DNA of 64,000 bases. Origin: a virus. This document shows positions 19,876 through 27,759 of this stretch, piece after piece; position 1 is the stretch's first letter, and each line of letters starts with the position of its first letter. Under the pieces are notes generated by a model. The model was given only the letters and a program-made list of their open reading frames with translations. It was not told where the DNA came from and made no database searches. The DNA lies in the IMG/VR virus record IMGVR_UViG_3300023174_000056, positions 1 to 64,000 of that record; one strand, given 5' to 3'. The translations under genes were made by a program, and so were the position numbers.

Positions 19876-20441
19876 TTCTTTTTTCCTTTTGCTTTTAGTT
19901 GTTTTTCTAATTTTTCTATACGTTCCTCTAAGTCCTCTAGAGGATTGCTATTAGCCGTTAGTAAACTAGATTCTTTATTTTCTAATGCTGCAACTCTTGC
20001 AGAAATAGAAGCAAACTTTGCAGAAGCTTTTATTTGATGTGTTTTACAGTCGGTTGGTTCATCTTTTTCTTCTTCTGGCGTTTTATTATTTTTAGCTTTA
20101 AATTTATTTTTGATAAAACTTTTAGCTAAATTTGTTAAAGCGGGCATCCCTGCTGATGAAACCGCACCTGCCAATGCGCCTACTATTGCAGTAACAGCAG
20201 CGCTATGATCTGCTGCTGGTTCTGGCTTTTTTACAACTGGGTCGGATTTTGCCTGTTCCACCGTTGCTACAGTTTTTACTGTATCAACTTTTTCTTCAGC
20301 TTTAAAGGATGATTCATCATCTCCAAAAAAAGAAATAGAGTCTAGATCTTGACGATCAGAATATTTTGATAATTCTGATAGGTCTTTTACCTCTATTTTT
20401 GTACCATCTTTTAGGGTTACTAATGCTTTTTGCTCTGCCAT
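19872..20441 (-). CDS. membrane-associated coiled-coil protein (189 aa)
   Basis: N-terminal strand region, a low-complexity middle, a hydrophobic Ala/Gly-rich segment (AVTAIVGALAGAVSSAGM, about residues 83-100), then a lysine-rich region and a C-terminal coiled coil (LEDLEERIEKLEKQLKAK). Unrecognised. Next to two other membrane or exported proteins, so possibly part of a lysis or envelope module. Confidence 0.7.
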   Translation of the reverse strand: MAEQKALVTLKDGTKIEVKDLSELSKYSDRQDLDSISFFGDDESSFKAEEKVDTVKTVATVEQAKSDPVVKKPEPAADHSAAVTAIVGALAGAVSSAGMPALTNLAKSFIKNKFKAKNNKTPEEEKDEPTDCKTHQIKASAKFASISARVAALENKESSLLTANSNPLEDLEERIEKLEKQLKAKGKKK

Positions 20442-20442
20442 G

Positions 20443-20904
20443 TTATCTTATCTCTATGATAAATTGCTCTTTCTTTACGCCCTTGTCTAATATGTATTGC
20501 TCTGCTTCTTTTGCGAAATCTTTGCTTAACTTTCCGGACTTATTATAAAATATAATTTTTATGTTCTTAAGGCTACTATTTTTTAATAATGCTATAGCAG
20601 AATTATCAAGTATTGGAATTATTTTCTTTTTTTCTTCTGCATCTTCTTTGACGAAAAAATCTTTTTTCTTTGGTTGCTCTTCTTTATCTTTTTTGCCTTT
20701 TATCTCTTCATATTGTATTTTAAAACAATTTGGCATATTTGAACAATTATGTTTTGTAGCTAAATCATACCAAAACAATTGAACACATCCTTGACTATCT
20801 ATTTCTATACCTTCCCAATTACAATTAATTTTTTCTACTGTTTCACCATCACTTTTTAAACTCAAACATAAAATAGCTAATAAAATTATAAATAAGCGTT
20901 TCAA
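20443..20904 (-). CDS. exported protein (153 aa)
   Basis: A signal peptide (MKRLFIILLAILCLSLKSDG) is followed by four cysteines (CNW, CVQ, CSN, NCFK) that could form two disulfides, a lysine/glutamate-rich linker and a C-terminal domain with IKIIFYNKSGKLSKDF and EQFIIEI. The end resembles a small peptidoglycan-associated (OmpA-like) fold in layout but without diagnostic residues. Likely periplasmic. Confidence 0.7.
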   Translation of the reverse strand: MKRLFIILLAILCLSLKSDGETVEKINCNWEGIEIDSQGCVQLFWYDLATKHNCSNMPNCFKIQYEEIKGKKDKEEQPKKKDFFVKEDAEEKKKIIPILDNSAIALLKNSSLKNIKIIFYNKSGKLSKDFAKEAEQYILDKGVKKEQFIIEIR

Positions 20905-20919
20905 TTTAGTTTCCTCCGC

Positions 20920-21204
20920 TTATTTTTTACCCTTGGCTTCCTTTGCTTTCTTTTTTAGCTTATCGGCTTTAGCTTTGGCTTCGGCAGCTTTTGCTTCTAA
21001 TTCTAATTTTTTCATTTCAAGTTCGTGTTTTTGTTCGCTTTTCTTTTGCCAGAACTTCCAGCCAGCGCCTGAGCCTAAGACGACAACTGCGACTAGGATA
21101 ACTGTTACAACTGGATTGCCGCCAGTTAATTCTTTTAATTGGCCTAACTCGCCAGCCATCGTTTGTGGTTGTGCGATACTAGCTACTGTTTCTTGATTTT
21201 CCAT
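20920..21204 (-). CDS. single-pass membrane coiled-coil protein (94 aa)
   Basis: One transmembrane helix (VVTVILVAVVVLGSGAGW, about residues 32-49) followed by a long charged coiled coil rich in Lys, Ala and Glu. The topology is that of inner-membrane spanins or of small holin-like proteins. GGAG precedes the ATG directly. Neighbour of an exported protein, compatible with a lysis role. Confidence 0.7.
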   Translation of the reverse strand: MENQETVASIAQPQTMAGELGQLKELTGGNPVVTVILVAVVVLGSGAGWKFWQKKSEQKHELEMKKLELEAKAAEAKAKADKLKKKAKEAKGKK

Positions 21205-21469
21205 CTCCTTTCTCCTCCTTGGGGAAAATTATTTTTGCTGCCTTTGGGTAAAAATAGTTGCAGCAACCGTGCTTACTCGATACATATGCTTTCACATCTG
21301 AGTTCTCGCAGAAATCCTCTTCATTAAGGCTGCGGCATGAGCCACAGGCGAAACCTTTTGCTTCCTCACTTATTTCCATATAACCAACATGCTTGTCGGC
21401 AATACGGTTTAATGTTTTTTTATTGTTTTTTGCTAATGTTTTATTTTCAATTATTAATAGTTTAATCAT
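21179..21469 (-). CDS. cysteine-rich protein, possible Fe-S or zinc protein (96 aa)
   Basis: Start set at MIKLLIIEN, two bases after the upstream stop. The middle has CGSCRSL, a further Cys, and HGCCNYF, with spacing like high-potential iron-sulfur proteins (Cx2C ... C ... C). Basic N- and C-termini. Function unknown. Confidence 0.68.
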   Translation of the reverse strand: MIKLLIIENKTLAKNNKKTLNRIADKHVGYMEISEEAKGFACGSCRSLNEEDFCENSDVKAYVSSKHGCCNYFYPKAAKIIFPKEEKGDGKSRNSS

Positions 21470-21470
21470 T

Positions 21471-23369
21471 TTATTCCGACTCTCCAAAACTTTCACCGGG
21501 GGCAGCAGTTGCCGCACCGGCAGATTTGCTTTTTATTTTTTTAACTTTTTCTCTGTATCCGCCAGCAACACCTTTACCATGAACTGGTTTTAATGGAACA
21601 GATATAGAGCTTTTATCTTTTTCTGGAGTTCCTGGTCCAAATTTTGGTGGCATCCCGTCTTTTCTTTTTGCTTCCATTTTTTGTTTTCTAATTTCTTTCA
21701 TTTTTTGTAAATATTTTTTCATGGAATCAGCAAGCGTTTTGGCACCCTCAATTTCTTTTAAATATTCTTCTTCAAGCTCAGGGTATTTCTTGTGCATTTC
21801 AGTCTGGCGCTTGTGCGCCCATTTTAAATCTTGTTTTGTATAATCTCTTTCTTGTCTTTTAGCTCTAGCTTTTGCTCTCTTTTTCCAAATTTTGCTTAAA
21901 CGGGCTTCTTGTAAAGATTCGATCCCTATTGCAATATCGTAAAGAGTCATACCAGCGTCAACTAGTAGATCCTCCAAAGATTCTATAGTCCAGCCATTTG
22001 GTATTAGTTCCTCACAAGTAGCAAGGGCTTCATGCGCTTTCATCAGGTAAGTATCTGTGTTTTCCCCACTATAGATATAAGCCTTATTTAATGGATCTCC
22101 ATCATATCTTGGGTGTATAACACAGTCGTCTTCTTCTGTTGGAGTTTTTGGTTTTTTAATATCATCAAATGAATCATGCACTTCACCAGTTTTTGGATCT
22201 CTAACTGTTTTAGTTTTAACACCTGATGATGACATATCAACCCATGCTTTTGTAGCAGATGGGCTGACAAAATCACGGTCTGGCGTTAGACCTTCTGGGT
22301 GGTCTGACATAACTATTTTATATAAAAACTTTCCAAGGCCCTTACCTTTTAAATTTTTGTTAACAGCAGAAACCTTAACATGGCTTGCATTCATACAAGT
22401 GCCATATTCTGATTTTAGTTCTGGTGTATTTTCTGCAATTTTAATAGCACTGACAACAATATTATTATCAATTAAATCTTTTTTCTTTATGTCGGGATTT
22501 TGTGGATCTAAGGATTTGTAAAAATTTAGTAGTTTATCTATATCAATTAATACATAATTAACGTTTAAACCACTACCAACTTTTACTACTCCAAAATTAC
22601 TTTTTTCTGATTGCTCTTTTAAAAAATTTCTAAAATTTATTGTGAGAGATTCTGCTGTTGGTTGCATAGTTGGTGTTTTAACTCCTTTAAAGCTGTCATA
22701 TGACACGATTTGATCAAAACCTTCCGAGCTATGCGGTTTGGTTATTTTAGAAAACATTACGTCATATACCTTGCTTGGAACATCTCTAGTAAATGACGAC
22801 CCAAGCTCCTTTTTCATTTGCGCCGCTCTTTCAGAGGCTCTTTTTTCTATTTCTTTTCTATATTGCTCAAACTCAAAATAAACAGCAACTGTCCTGTACT
22901 CAGGGTGACTTTTAACTAAATTTAAAGCTTTTGATCTTTCTACGCTTGTTCCATTTACTGCATCAATGATAATATTATCTGGTTTTGTGATAAAACTTGC
23001 TAAAATTTGTTTTTTAATTTGCTTTTCTACTTCTTCATTTGCTTCAAGAATATTTTTAAAAGCTTTCTTGCCTCTTCTATCTTCTATAACTTTACCATAC
23101 TTCTCAAAACCACTTATAGTTTCACCAATTTTAGAATCTTTTGGAGGAACTAATGTGTATAATTCGTTGTTTGCTATATTATATTTTGGAAAAATTTGGT
23201 CTTCTATAATTTGGTCACGGCTTATAACAGTATATGTTTCTCCACTTTCCTCAATAAAATGTTTAATCCAGCTTGTTTTTCCAACAGCAGGAGGGCCAAC
23301 AAGAACATAAAATGTCTTACTTGTCTCTTCTTCTTCACGAAGCCAATTATGAAATTTTTTTGTATTCAT
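21471..23369 (-). CDS. P-loop kinase / GNAT acetyltransferase fusion
   Basis: A 632-residue multidomain protein. Residues 1-15 (KFHNWLREEE) form a short acidic-amphipathic tag. Residues ~20-235 are a P-loop kinase like polynucleotide or zeta-toxin kinases: Walker A GPPAVGKTS near residue 26, IISRDQ, IIIDAVNG. A second tag-like INFRNFLKEQ occurs near residue 248, then a GNAT domain (HVKVSAVNKNLKGKGLGKFL near residue 335, the acetyl-CoA loop). The C-terminal 150 residues are strongly basic and helical. The two repeated tags suggest fusion of two once separate tagged proteins. It may be an injected modifying enzyme. Confidence 0.78.
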   Translation of the reverse strand: MNTKKFHNWLREEEETSKTFYVLVGPPAVGKTSWIKHFIEESGETYTVISRDQIIEDQIFPKYNIANNELYTLVPPKDSKIGETISGFEKYGKVIEDRRGKKAFKNILEANEEVEKQIKKQILASFITKPDNIIIDAVNGTSVERSKALNLVKSHPEYRTVAVYFEFEQYRKEIEKRASERAAQMKKELGSSFTRDVPSKVYDVMFSKITKPHSSEGFDQIVSYDSFKGVKTPTMQPTAESLTINFRNFLKEQSEKSNFGVVKVGSGLNVNYVLIDIDKLLNFYKSLDPQNPDIKKKDLIDNNIVVSAIKIAENTPELKSEYGTCMNASHVKVSAVNKNLKGKGLGKFLYKIVMSDHPEGLTPDRDFVSPSATKAWVDMSSSGVKTKTVRDPKTGEVHDSFDDIKKPKTPTEEDDCVIHPRYDGDPLNKAYIYSGENTDTYLMKAHEALATCEELIPNGWTIESLEDLLVDAGMTLYDIAIGIESLQEARLSKIWKKRAKARAKRQERDYTKQDLKWAHKRQTEMHKKYPELEEEYLKEIEGAKTLADSMKKYLQKMKEIRKQKMEAKRKDGMPPKFGPGTPEKDKSSISVPLKPVHGKGVAGGYREKVKKIKSKSAGAATAAPGESFGESE

Positions 23370-23370
23370 T

Positions 23371-24270
23371 TCATTTTCCTGTTATCTTACTCAATATTTT
23401 TTCTGCGTCTTTTTCGTTCTTTTTTACTTTTTCTAATGAAGATTTAGAAAATGCATTTGATCTTCTGGAGGCTTTAATGCCCTTTTCGTAGCCAGCTCTT
23501 ACATCTAAGTTCTTGTGCGCTTCTACGATTTTTGTCATTTTATCCATAGCTTGCATCAATGTTTGAACATCTGCTAGCGCAGCGTGCCAGTTTTTATTGC
23601 TTATATCTAAAGTCCTTGATAGACTTCCTAATGTAAACGATGGAATACCTTTAGGTGCTATTTTTTTCTTTAATTCTAGCTCTTTTACTGTTTCAATTAT
23701 TGGATAAAATACCTCTCTTGCAAATACAAGGCTATTCATTGTTTTTGGGTTTAAAGCTTTTATACCGTATTTAGAAGATCTGACCGACACAAAATTCCTA
23801 TCAAATGTTGCGTTATGTGCAACTAAAACAACTTCTTTGCCGGTAGAGATTTTATTTATAAAATCATTAAACTCACGCATTGCATCTGATTCATCAATTC
23901 TATCAGCGTCATCTTTCCAATAATCAGTCATTTTTAATATTTCTTCTATAGATTTACCACCTTTAGCAATTATTTCTGGGTGGTTCTTTTCATCTTCAAT
24001 TCTTTTCTTTGTTTCATCAGTTAAATTTACTTTTTTGTGGTAAACGTTATCTGGAGAAATTTCAGAATTTAAATTTTCTGGATCTACAGCGACAGCTGCA
24101 ATTTCTGTAATTTGTCGTTTATGTGCTAGAAGACCAGTGGTTTCTGTATCAAATATAATCCAGATTTTATTTTCTTTATACTTGTTAAAATTAGATAATA
24201 ATTGACCAGCAGTAACTGCAACCTTTTTATCTTCTTCTTTTAAGAATCTTTTTATTTTAATTTTAAGCAT
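23371..24270 (-). CDS. DEDDh 3'-5' exonuclease (DnaQ/RNase T family)
   Basis: Start set at MLKIKIKRFLKEED, which follows AGGAAG; the longer frame runs through the previous gene. After the tag comes a DnaQ-type exonuclease: IIFDTETTGL (Exo I) near residue 42, VAHNATFDRNFV (Exo II) near residue 155, and HAALADVQTL (Exo III) near residue 250. It removes 3' nucleotides from DNA or RNA and could proofread for the phage DnaE, which lacks its own exonuclease. The tag instead hints at packaging in the capsid. Confidence 0.88.
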   Translation of the reverse strand: MLKIKIKRFLKEEDKKVAVTAGQLLSNFNKYKENKIWIIFDTETTGLLAHKRQITEIAAVAVDPENLNSEISPDNVYHKKVNLTDETKKRIEDEKNHPEIIAKGGKSIEEILKMTDYWKDDADRIDESDAMREFNDFINKISTGKEVVLVAHNATFDRNFVSVRSSKYGIKALNPKTMNSLVFAREVFYPIIETVKELELKKKIAPKGIPSFTLGSLSRTLDISNKNWHAALADVQTLMQAMDKMTKIVEAHKNLDVRAGYEKGIKASRRSNAFSKSSLEKVKKNEKDAEKILSKITGK

Positions 24271-24271
24271 A

Positions 24272-24682
24272 TTACCACTTCCTGCATGACCAATAACGAG
24301 CTTTGGTTCTTGGCCCAGGATTTGAGCAATTATGACGGGCACGAAATGATTTGCGGCGCTTTGGATTGCTTTTCTTAATACGCATCTTTTTATCACCAAA
24401 GTTTACTTTTTTAATGTTTCCGGTTTTTGGATCACGTACATAAACTTTAAACTTCTTGACATCACCACGCATTGGTTTACCAAGTGGTACTTTATGACCA
24501 CGGTATTCTGCTTCTTCCAATTTATCTGGGCATCCACAAGTTAAATCTTCATATAAACAAGCTTCGCAAACTGGTGTACCGTCTTCAAGGACGGCATCAT
24601 CATCACCCAACTCTTCAATAATCAAGGTTTCTTCGATGGACTCTTTAATTATTTTAATCAATTCCTCTTTTAAAATTTTCAT
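24272..24682 (-). CDS. conserved basic virion-type protein
   Basis: A 136-residue protein: N-terminal amphipathic tag MKILKEELIKIIKESIEE, a CEAC ... CGCP zinc-like site, and a basic C-terminal domain (KVYVRDPKTGNIKKVNFGDK, SFRARHNCS, TKARYWSCRKW). The last part is a block I recognise from many large marine and jumbo phages, generally associated with virion proteins; its role is unknown. Starts directly beside the previous gene's stop. Confidence 0.78.
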   Translation of the reverse strand: MKILKEELIKIIKESIEETLIIEELGDDDAVLEDGTPVCEACLYEDLTCGCPDKLEEAEYRGHKVPLGKPMRGDVKKFKVYVRDPKTGNIKKVNFGDKKMRIKKSNPKRRKSFRARHNCSNPGPRTKARYWSCRKW

Positions 24683-25393
24683 TTATTCTTCCTCTTTCTT
24701 TTTTGGTTTCCATGAAACTCTGCTTGAACTTTTCTTTTTGGACGTTCCAGAACGTGTGCAAGCACTTGGAGTTGGTCTACAGGCAGGATACTTTGAACGC
24801 TTTTCGCCCTCTCCACGACCACATGATTTACAAGTTTTTCGACCAGTCTCTGGGTCTTTGCGACAAGTGTTACAATCAATCCATCCCTTTTTCTTACCTT
24901 TTTCACCACGGCGTCCAAACCAAACACTTAAATCTTCTTTTTCTTCTTCAATAAAAGTGTCCTCTTCTAACACGCTTAAATCAAGTTCTAAGGATTCTTC
25001 TTTTTTTGATTTTTTCTTACGTTTGCGGCCAACTTTACCCTTGCGGCAGCGAACTATAAAGCCAGAAGCATATGCACTTGGGAATACTTTGTACTTACGT
25101 TTTGCCAAGTGATAGCAGCGGTCTTTTTTTTCGTATAAAGTCTCATCAGGTAATTCTATTTCTTCTTCGTCACTATCTAATATATCAAAATATTTAACTT
25201 TTTCTTCATGGTTGCTGCCATCTTCCATTGCATATCTTGGCAAAGATATAGGATTATGGTCGTGACCAGCAGTTTTAGTGTATTCGTCAGATGCTCCAAA
25301 CCCGCTAATTTTTGTTGGGGTATGTTGAACGTCTACCTTTTCTATAGGTTTGCGGTTTCGTGACTCATCAGTCAAAATTTTTATTTTAATCAT
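24683..25393 (-). CDS. DUF5872-like basic virion-type protein
   Basis: A 236-residue protein with two characteristic blocks: CYHLAKRKYKVFPSAYASG (near residue 92) and a region from residue ~158 with SVWFGRR, GWIDCNTCRK, CGRGEGEKRSKYPACRP. These resemble DUF5872-type sequences found in large phages and giant viruses. Highly charged, with lysine-rich linkers; nucleic-acid contact is likely. First gene before terminator 25415. Confidence 0.78.
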   Translation of the reverse strand: MIKIKILTDESRNRKPIEKVDVQHTPTKISGFGASDEYTKTAGHDHNPISLPRYAMEDGSNHEEKVKYFDILDSDEEEIELPDETLYEKKDRCYHLAKRKYKVFPSAYASGFIVRCRKGKVGRKRKKKSKKEESLELDLSVLEEDTFIEEEKEDLSVWFGRRGEKGKKKGWIDCNTCRKDPETGRKTCKSCGRGEGEKRSKYPACRPTPSACTRSGTSKKKSSSRVSWKPKKKEEE

Positions 25394-25414
25394 GCTATAA
25401 GTAGTTTACATAAA

Positions 25415-25444
25415 ACAAAACGGGAGGCGTTTCTGCCTCCCGTT
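25415..25444 (-). terminator. intrinsic terminator
   Basis: AACGGGAGGC/GCCTCCCGTT with a TTTC-type loop and a T-rich tail on the minus strand (TTTTGTTTTA). Ends the transcript of the heat-shock gene. Confidence 0.9.
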
Positions 25445-25466
25445 ATATTAACATATAATTATGTTT

Positions 25467-25832
25467 TTAGTTTACTTTAATATTTACAGATTTCTTTTCT
25501 GGCCGAATCCTTGGAATAGTAACTGTTAAAAGCCCATTTTCCAATTTTGCTGAGATGTTTGAGACATCTGCATCGTCTTTTAATGAAAAACTAATATTTG
25601 AAGCTCTAACAAACTTTGATGTTTTTGTTGGTTTAGTTTCAACTAGCAACCGTTTTTCTTCAACCCTAACACTTAGTTCTTCTTTAGAAATTCCAATAAG
25701 CGGCGTCTCTATAACATATGAATCCTTAGAAGAATATGTAAAATACGTTTCATGCGAAATTGTTGAATAATCAAACTCTTTCATAATATCTCTAAATAAT
25801 CTCTCATACGGTGTATACACTACTTGTGACAT
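25467..25832 (-). CDS. small heat-shock protein (Hsp20/alpha-crystallin)
   Basis: A 121-residue chaperone. The alpha-crystallin core is clear: VIETPLIGISKEELSVRVE (about residues 40-58), then SFSLKDDADVSNISAKLENG and LLTVTIPR with the usual C-terminal beta sandwich, ending in the KKSVNIKV strand. It binds unfolding proteins without ATP. Many cyanophages and jumbo phages carry one. Monocistronic between promoter 25876 and terminator 25415. Confidence 0.92.
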   Translation of the reverse strand: MSQVVYTPYERLFRDIMKEFDYSTISHETYFTYSSKDSYVIETPLIGISKEELSVRVEEKRLLVETKPTKTSKFVRASNISFSLKDDADVSNISAKLENGLLTVTIPRIRPEKKSVNIKVN

Positions 25833-25875
25833 TTTTTTCTCCTTTTTGTTAAGCTGAACACCGCCAGCACAAAAT

Positions 25876-25903
25876 AAGATAAAGCTTTTTATTTTTTTGT
25901 CAA
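25876..25903 (-). promoter_or_regulatory. probable promoter of the heat-shock gene
   Basis: -35 TTGACA, 16-base A/T-rich spacer, -10 TATCTT. Weaker than the TGn family and lacking the extension. Confidence 0.5.
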
Positions 25904-25906
25904 GAA

Positions 25907-26299
25907 CTAATTTAGAGAACAGCTAAAATTAAACGTTTGTAGTAACATTTCTTTTCTTGCTTCTACTGCAAGATAGAAATGTTGCATCACGTCCAATTCA
26001 TCTTTTGTGAAGAGTACATCTTTTATGTTGTTTTTTATAGTTATTTCAACTTCCTGGTCTGTTGGATTATTTATTTTATCATCTAGGAAAGCACGATAAG
26101 AATCCACTAAAAGAAAAGTTTCTAAAAATTGTGGTATAGGGCTCTCATACCATTCTTCAATATTTGTTGTAGAAATCATATCCTTTAATTTATCAGACAA
26201 TATAAAATATGTTTTGTCAACTTCCGTGACAATTTCCATATATTTTTCAAATACAATTGTATAGTACTGAACTTTTGGTTTCTTTTTTGCTGGGGGCAT
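25907..26299 (-). CDS. hypothetical helical protein (130 aa)
   Basis: Lysine/proline N-terminus then mostly helices (LETFLLVDSYRAFLDDKI). Unrecognised. Its ATG overlaps the upstream gene by one base. Confidence 0.72.
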   Translation of the reverse strand: MPPAKKKPKVQYYTIVFEKYMEIVTEVDKTYFILSDKLKDMISTTNIEEWYESPIPQFLETFLLVDSYRAFLDDKINNPTDQEVEITIKNNIKDVLFTKDELDVMQHFYLAVEARKEMLLQTFNFSCSLN

Positions 26300-26814
26300 T
26301 ATACTCTTTCTCCCTCACCCCAGAAATTTTCATTTTTTCTATCATCAATAATTAATTCAACAACAGCTAGCTCTTGACCAAATTTGTTTATTTTACCGAA
26401 TCTATGTAATTCTAAATTACCATATTTCTTTTTTCCCTTTTTATTAATAGAAATAGAATTTAAATAATTTACGCAGCGTTTAATAATTTCGGAATCGTGC
26501 CATCTTAAAATTTTATATTTATTCCAATCCAATTTTAGATAGCCGCCTACGACCCATTTATTTTTTCCAAACCCATTAATGCTGTATATACTTGTCATAT
26601 ATCTGCCAGATTTTAATTCTGGGGATGGAATATGCGCATATTGTGACAAAGGAATAAATTCGCACTCAATTGAAGACTCTGCATTTTCTGGCGGTTCGAT
26701 AAATACTTCTTCTTGTTTCTTAGGCATTTCAGATACAAATACTGCTCCAGACTTATTTGTATCTTTTGGTGGTCTTCCTAGTCTTTTTCCATTTTTGCTT
26801 AATTTAACTGCCAT
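26299..26814 (-). CDS. hypothetical protein with AT-hook-like N-terminus
   Basis: A 171-residue protein with KRLGRPPKD at residues ~10-18, an AT-hook-like minor-groove binding motif. A beta-rich C-terminal domain (GRYMTSIYSINGFGKNKWVVGGYL) follows. Unrecognised beyond that. GGAG precedes the ATG. Confidence 0.72.
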   Translation of the reverse strand: MAVKLSKNGKRLGRPPKDTNKSGAVFVSEMPKKQEEVFIEPPENAESSIECEFIPLSQYAHIPSPELKSGRYMTSIYSINGFGKNKWVVGGYLKLDWNKYKILRWHDSEIIKRCVNYLNSISINKKGKKKYGNLELHRFGKINKFGQELAVVELIIDDRKNENFWGEGERV

Positions 26815-27055
26815 TTTTATCTCCTAAATCATAGATCCATTCATTGTACACATAAACAAATTTATCTTCATAAATTAGTTTTGAAACATTATCATTAAAA
26901 TTTTCTACAAATATAGCAACTGATGGTTTTTTTATTTCTTGAAAGAATGTAAGACTAAGCTCTGAGTTTACTTCATCAGCCATCCATGCTTTATAGCATA
27001 TAACGCCTTGAGGCAAGCTAACTACGTCTCCTTTATTCGGTTGTATGCTCAACAT
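26804..27055 (-). CDS. hypothetical protein (83 aa)
   Basis: Strand-rich small protein (NKGDVVSLPQGVICYKAW, FVYVYNEWIYDLG), unrecognised. Overlaps both neighbours and has an own promoter (27105-27133) inside the upstream gene. Confidence 0.68.
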   Translation of the reverse strand: MLSIQPNKGDVVSLPQGVICYKAWMADEVNSELSLTFFQEIKKPSVAIFVENFNDNVSKLIYEDKFVYVYNEWIYDLGDKNGS

Positions 27056-27329
27056 TTTTTTCTTCTGGCTCCTGTGTTTTGTACCTCACAAGGCCACCAA
27101 GGATACTATAGCAGTCCTCTAGCCGTGAGTCAAGCAGCGTAAGTTTTTGTCGAGTGTCATCTAATAGTTCAATTTGGTTTAAGAGATCTTTTTTTGCTGC
27201 TACATCTTTTGATGTATTAATAACATCGTTTGAAAGGGATTCAAGTTCTCTTGAAATTTCGCCTAAAATACCTGCAACTGTTAAATGCAATCTTTCTACT
27301 GGCACTGTTATTGTTATCTTTGCGTTCAT
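27033..27329 (-). CDS. hypothetical coiled-coil protein (98 aa)
   Basis: Short strand then a long helix with heptads (LGEISRELESLSNDVIN, LLDDTRQKLTLLDSRLEDC). Unrecognised. Follows a terminator, so it starts or restarts a transcript. Confidence 0.7.
   Translation of the reverse strand: MNAKITITVPVERLHLTVAGILGEISRELESLSNDVINTSKDVAAKKDLLNQIELLDDTRQKLTLLDSRLEDCYSILGGLVRYKTQEPEEKNVEHTTE
27105..27133 (-). promoter_or_regulatory. sigma70 promoter inside a coding sequence
   Basis: -35 TTGACT, 17-base spacer ending in TGC, -10 TATAGT. Reads toward 26804-27055 and beyond. Confidence 0.75.
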
Positions 27330-27341
27330 TATTTCTCCAAT

Positions 27342-27371
27342 AAAAAAGGACGGGTTTTTGACCCGTCCTTT
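27342..27371 (-). terminator. intrinsic terminator
   Basis: AAAGGACGGGT/ACCCGTCCTTT with a T-rich tail. Separates 27402-27725 from the genes to its left. Confidence 0.9.
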
Positions 27372-27401
27372 AATCTAGCACAAGTTTTTAAAGAAGTAAA
27401 G

Positions 27402-27725
27402 CTACTGTATAATCTTAAATATTGACTGTAATAATGACATCGCAACGCCAGAAGCAACAAGCCAGAGTATTTTATTATAGGTTTGTTGTGAATTTTTTAA
27501 TAGAACTAAATCTTCGATCAAATTTTTTGGTATAGTCTGCTCGATAACAGTAATTCTTTTTTCTTGCGAACTAACGGCTGTACTAATGGTTTCAATAGTT
27601 TTCTCTAACTTTTCTATTGAATCATAGATTTGATCCATTTTTACACAAATTGTTTGTGTATTTATTTTTAGTTCATTTAAATTTTCATTTAATTCCTTTA
27701 TTTCTTCCGGTGCTAATTGTGCCAT
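27402..27725 (-). CDS. tail-anchored coiled-coil membrane protein (107 aa)
   Basis: Residues 5-80 form a long coiled coil with regular hydrophobic spacing; residues ~88-105 (ILWLVASGVAMSLLQSIF) form one C-terminal transmembrane helix. Layout matches small phage membrane proteins (holin- or superinfection-type), role unknown. Cotranscribed with groEL. Confidence 0.72.
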   Translation of the reverse strand: MAQLAPEEIKELNENLNELKINTQTICVKMDQIYDSIEKLEKTIETISTAVSSQEKRITVIEQTIPKNLIEDLVLLKNSQQTYNKILWLVASGVAMSLLQSIFKIIQ

Positions 27726-27759
27726 ATTTGTTCCTCACGCTGATTAATAATAATTAGTA

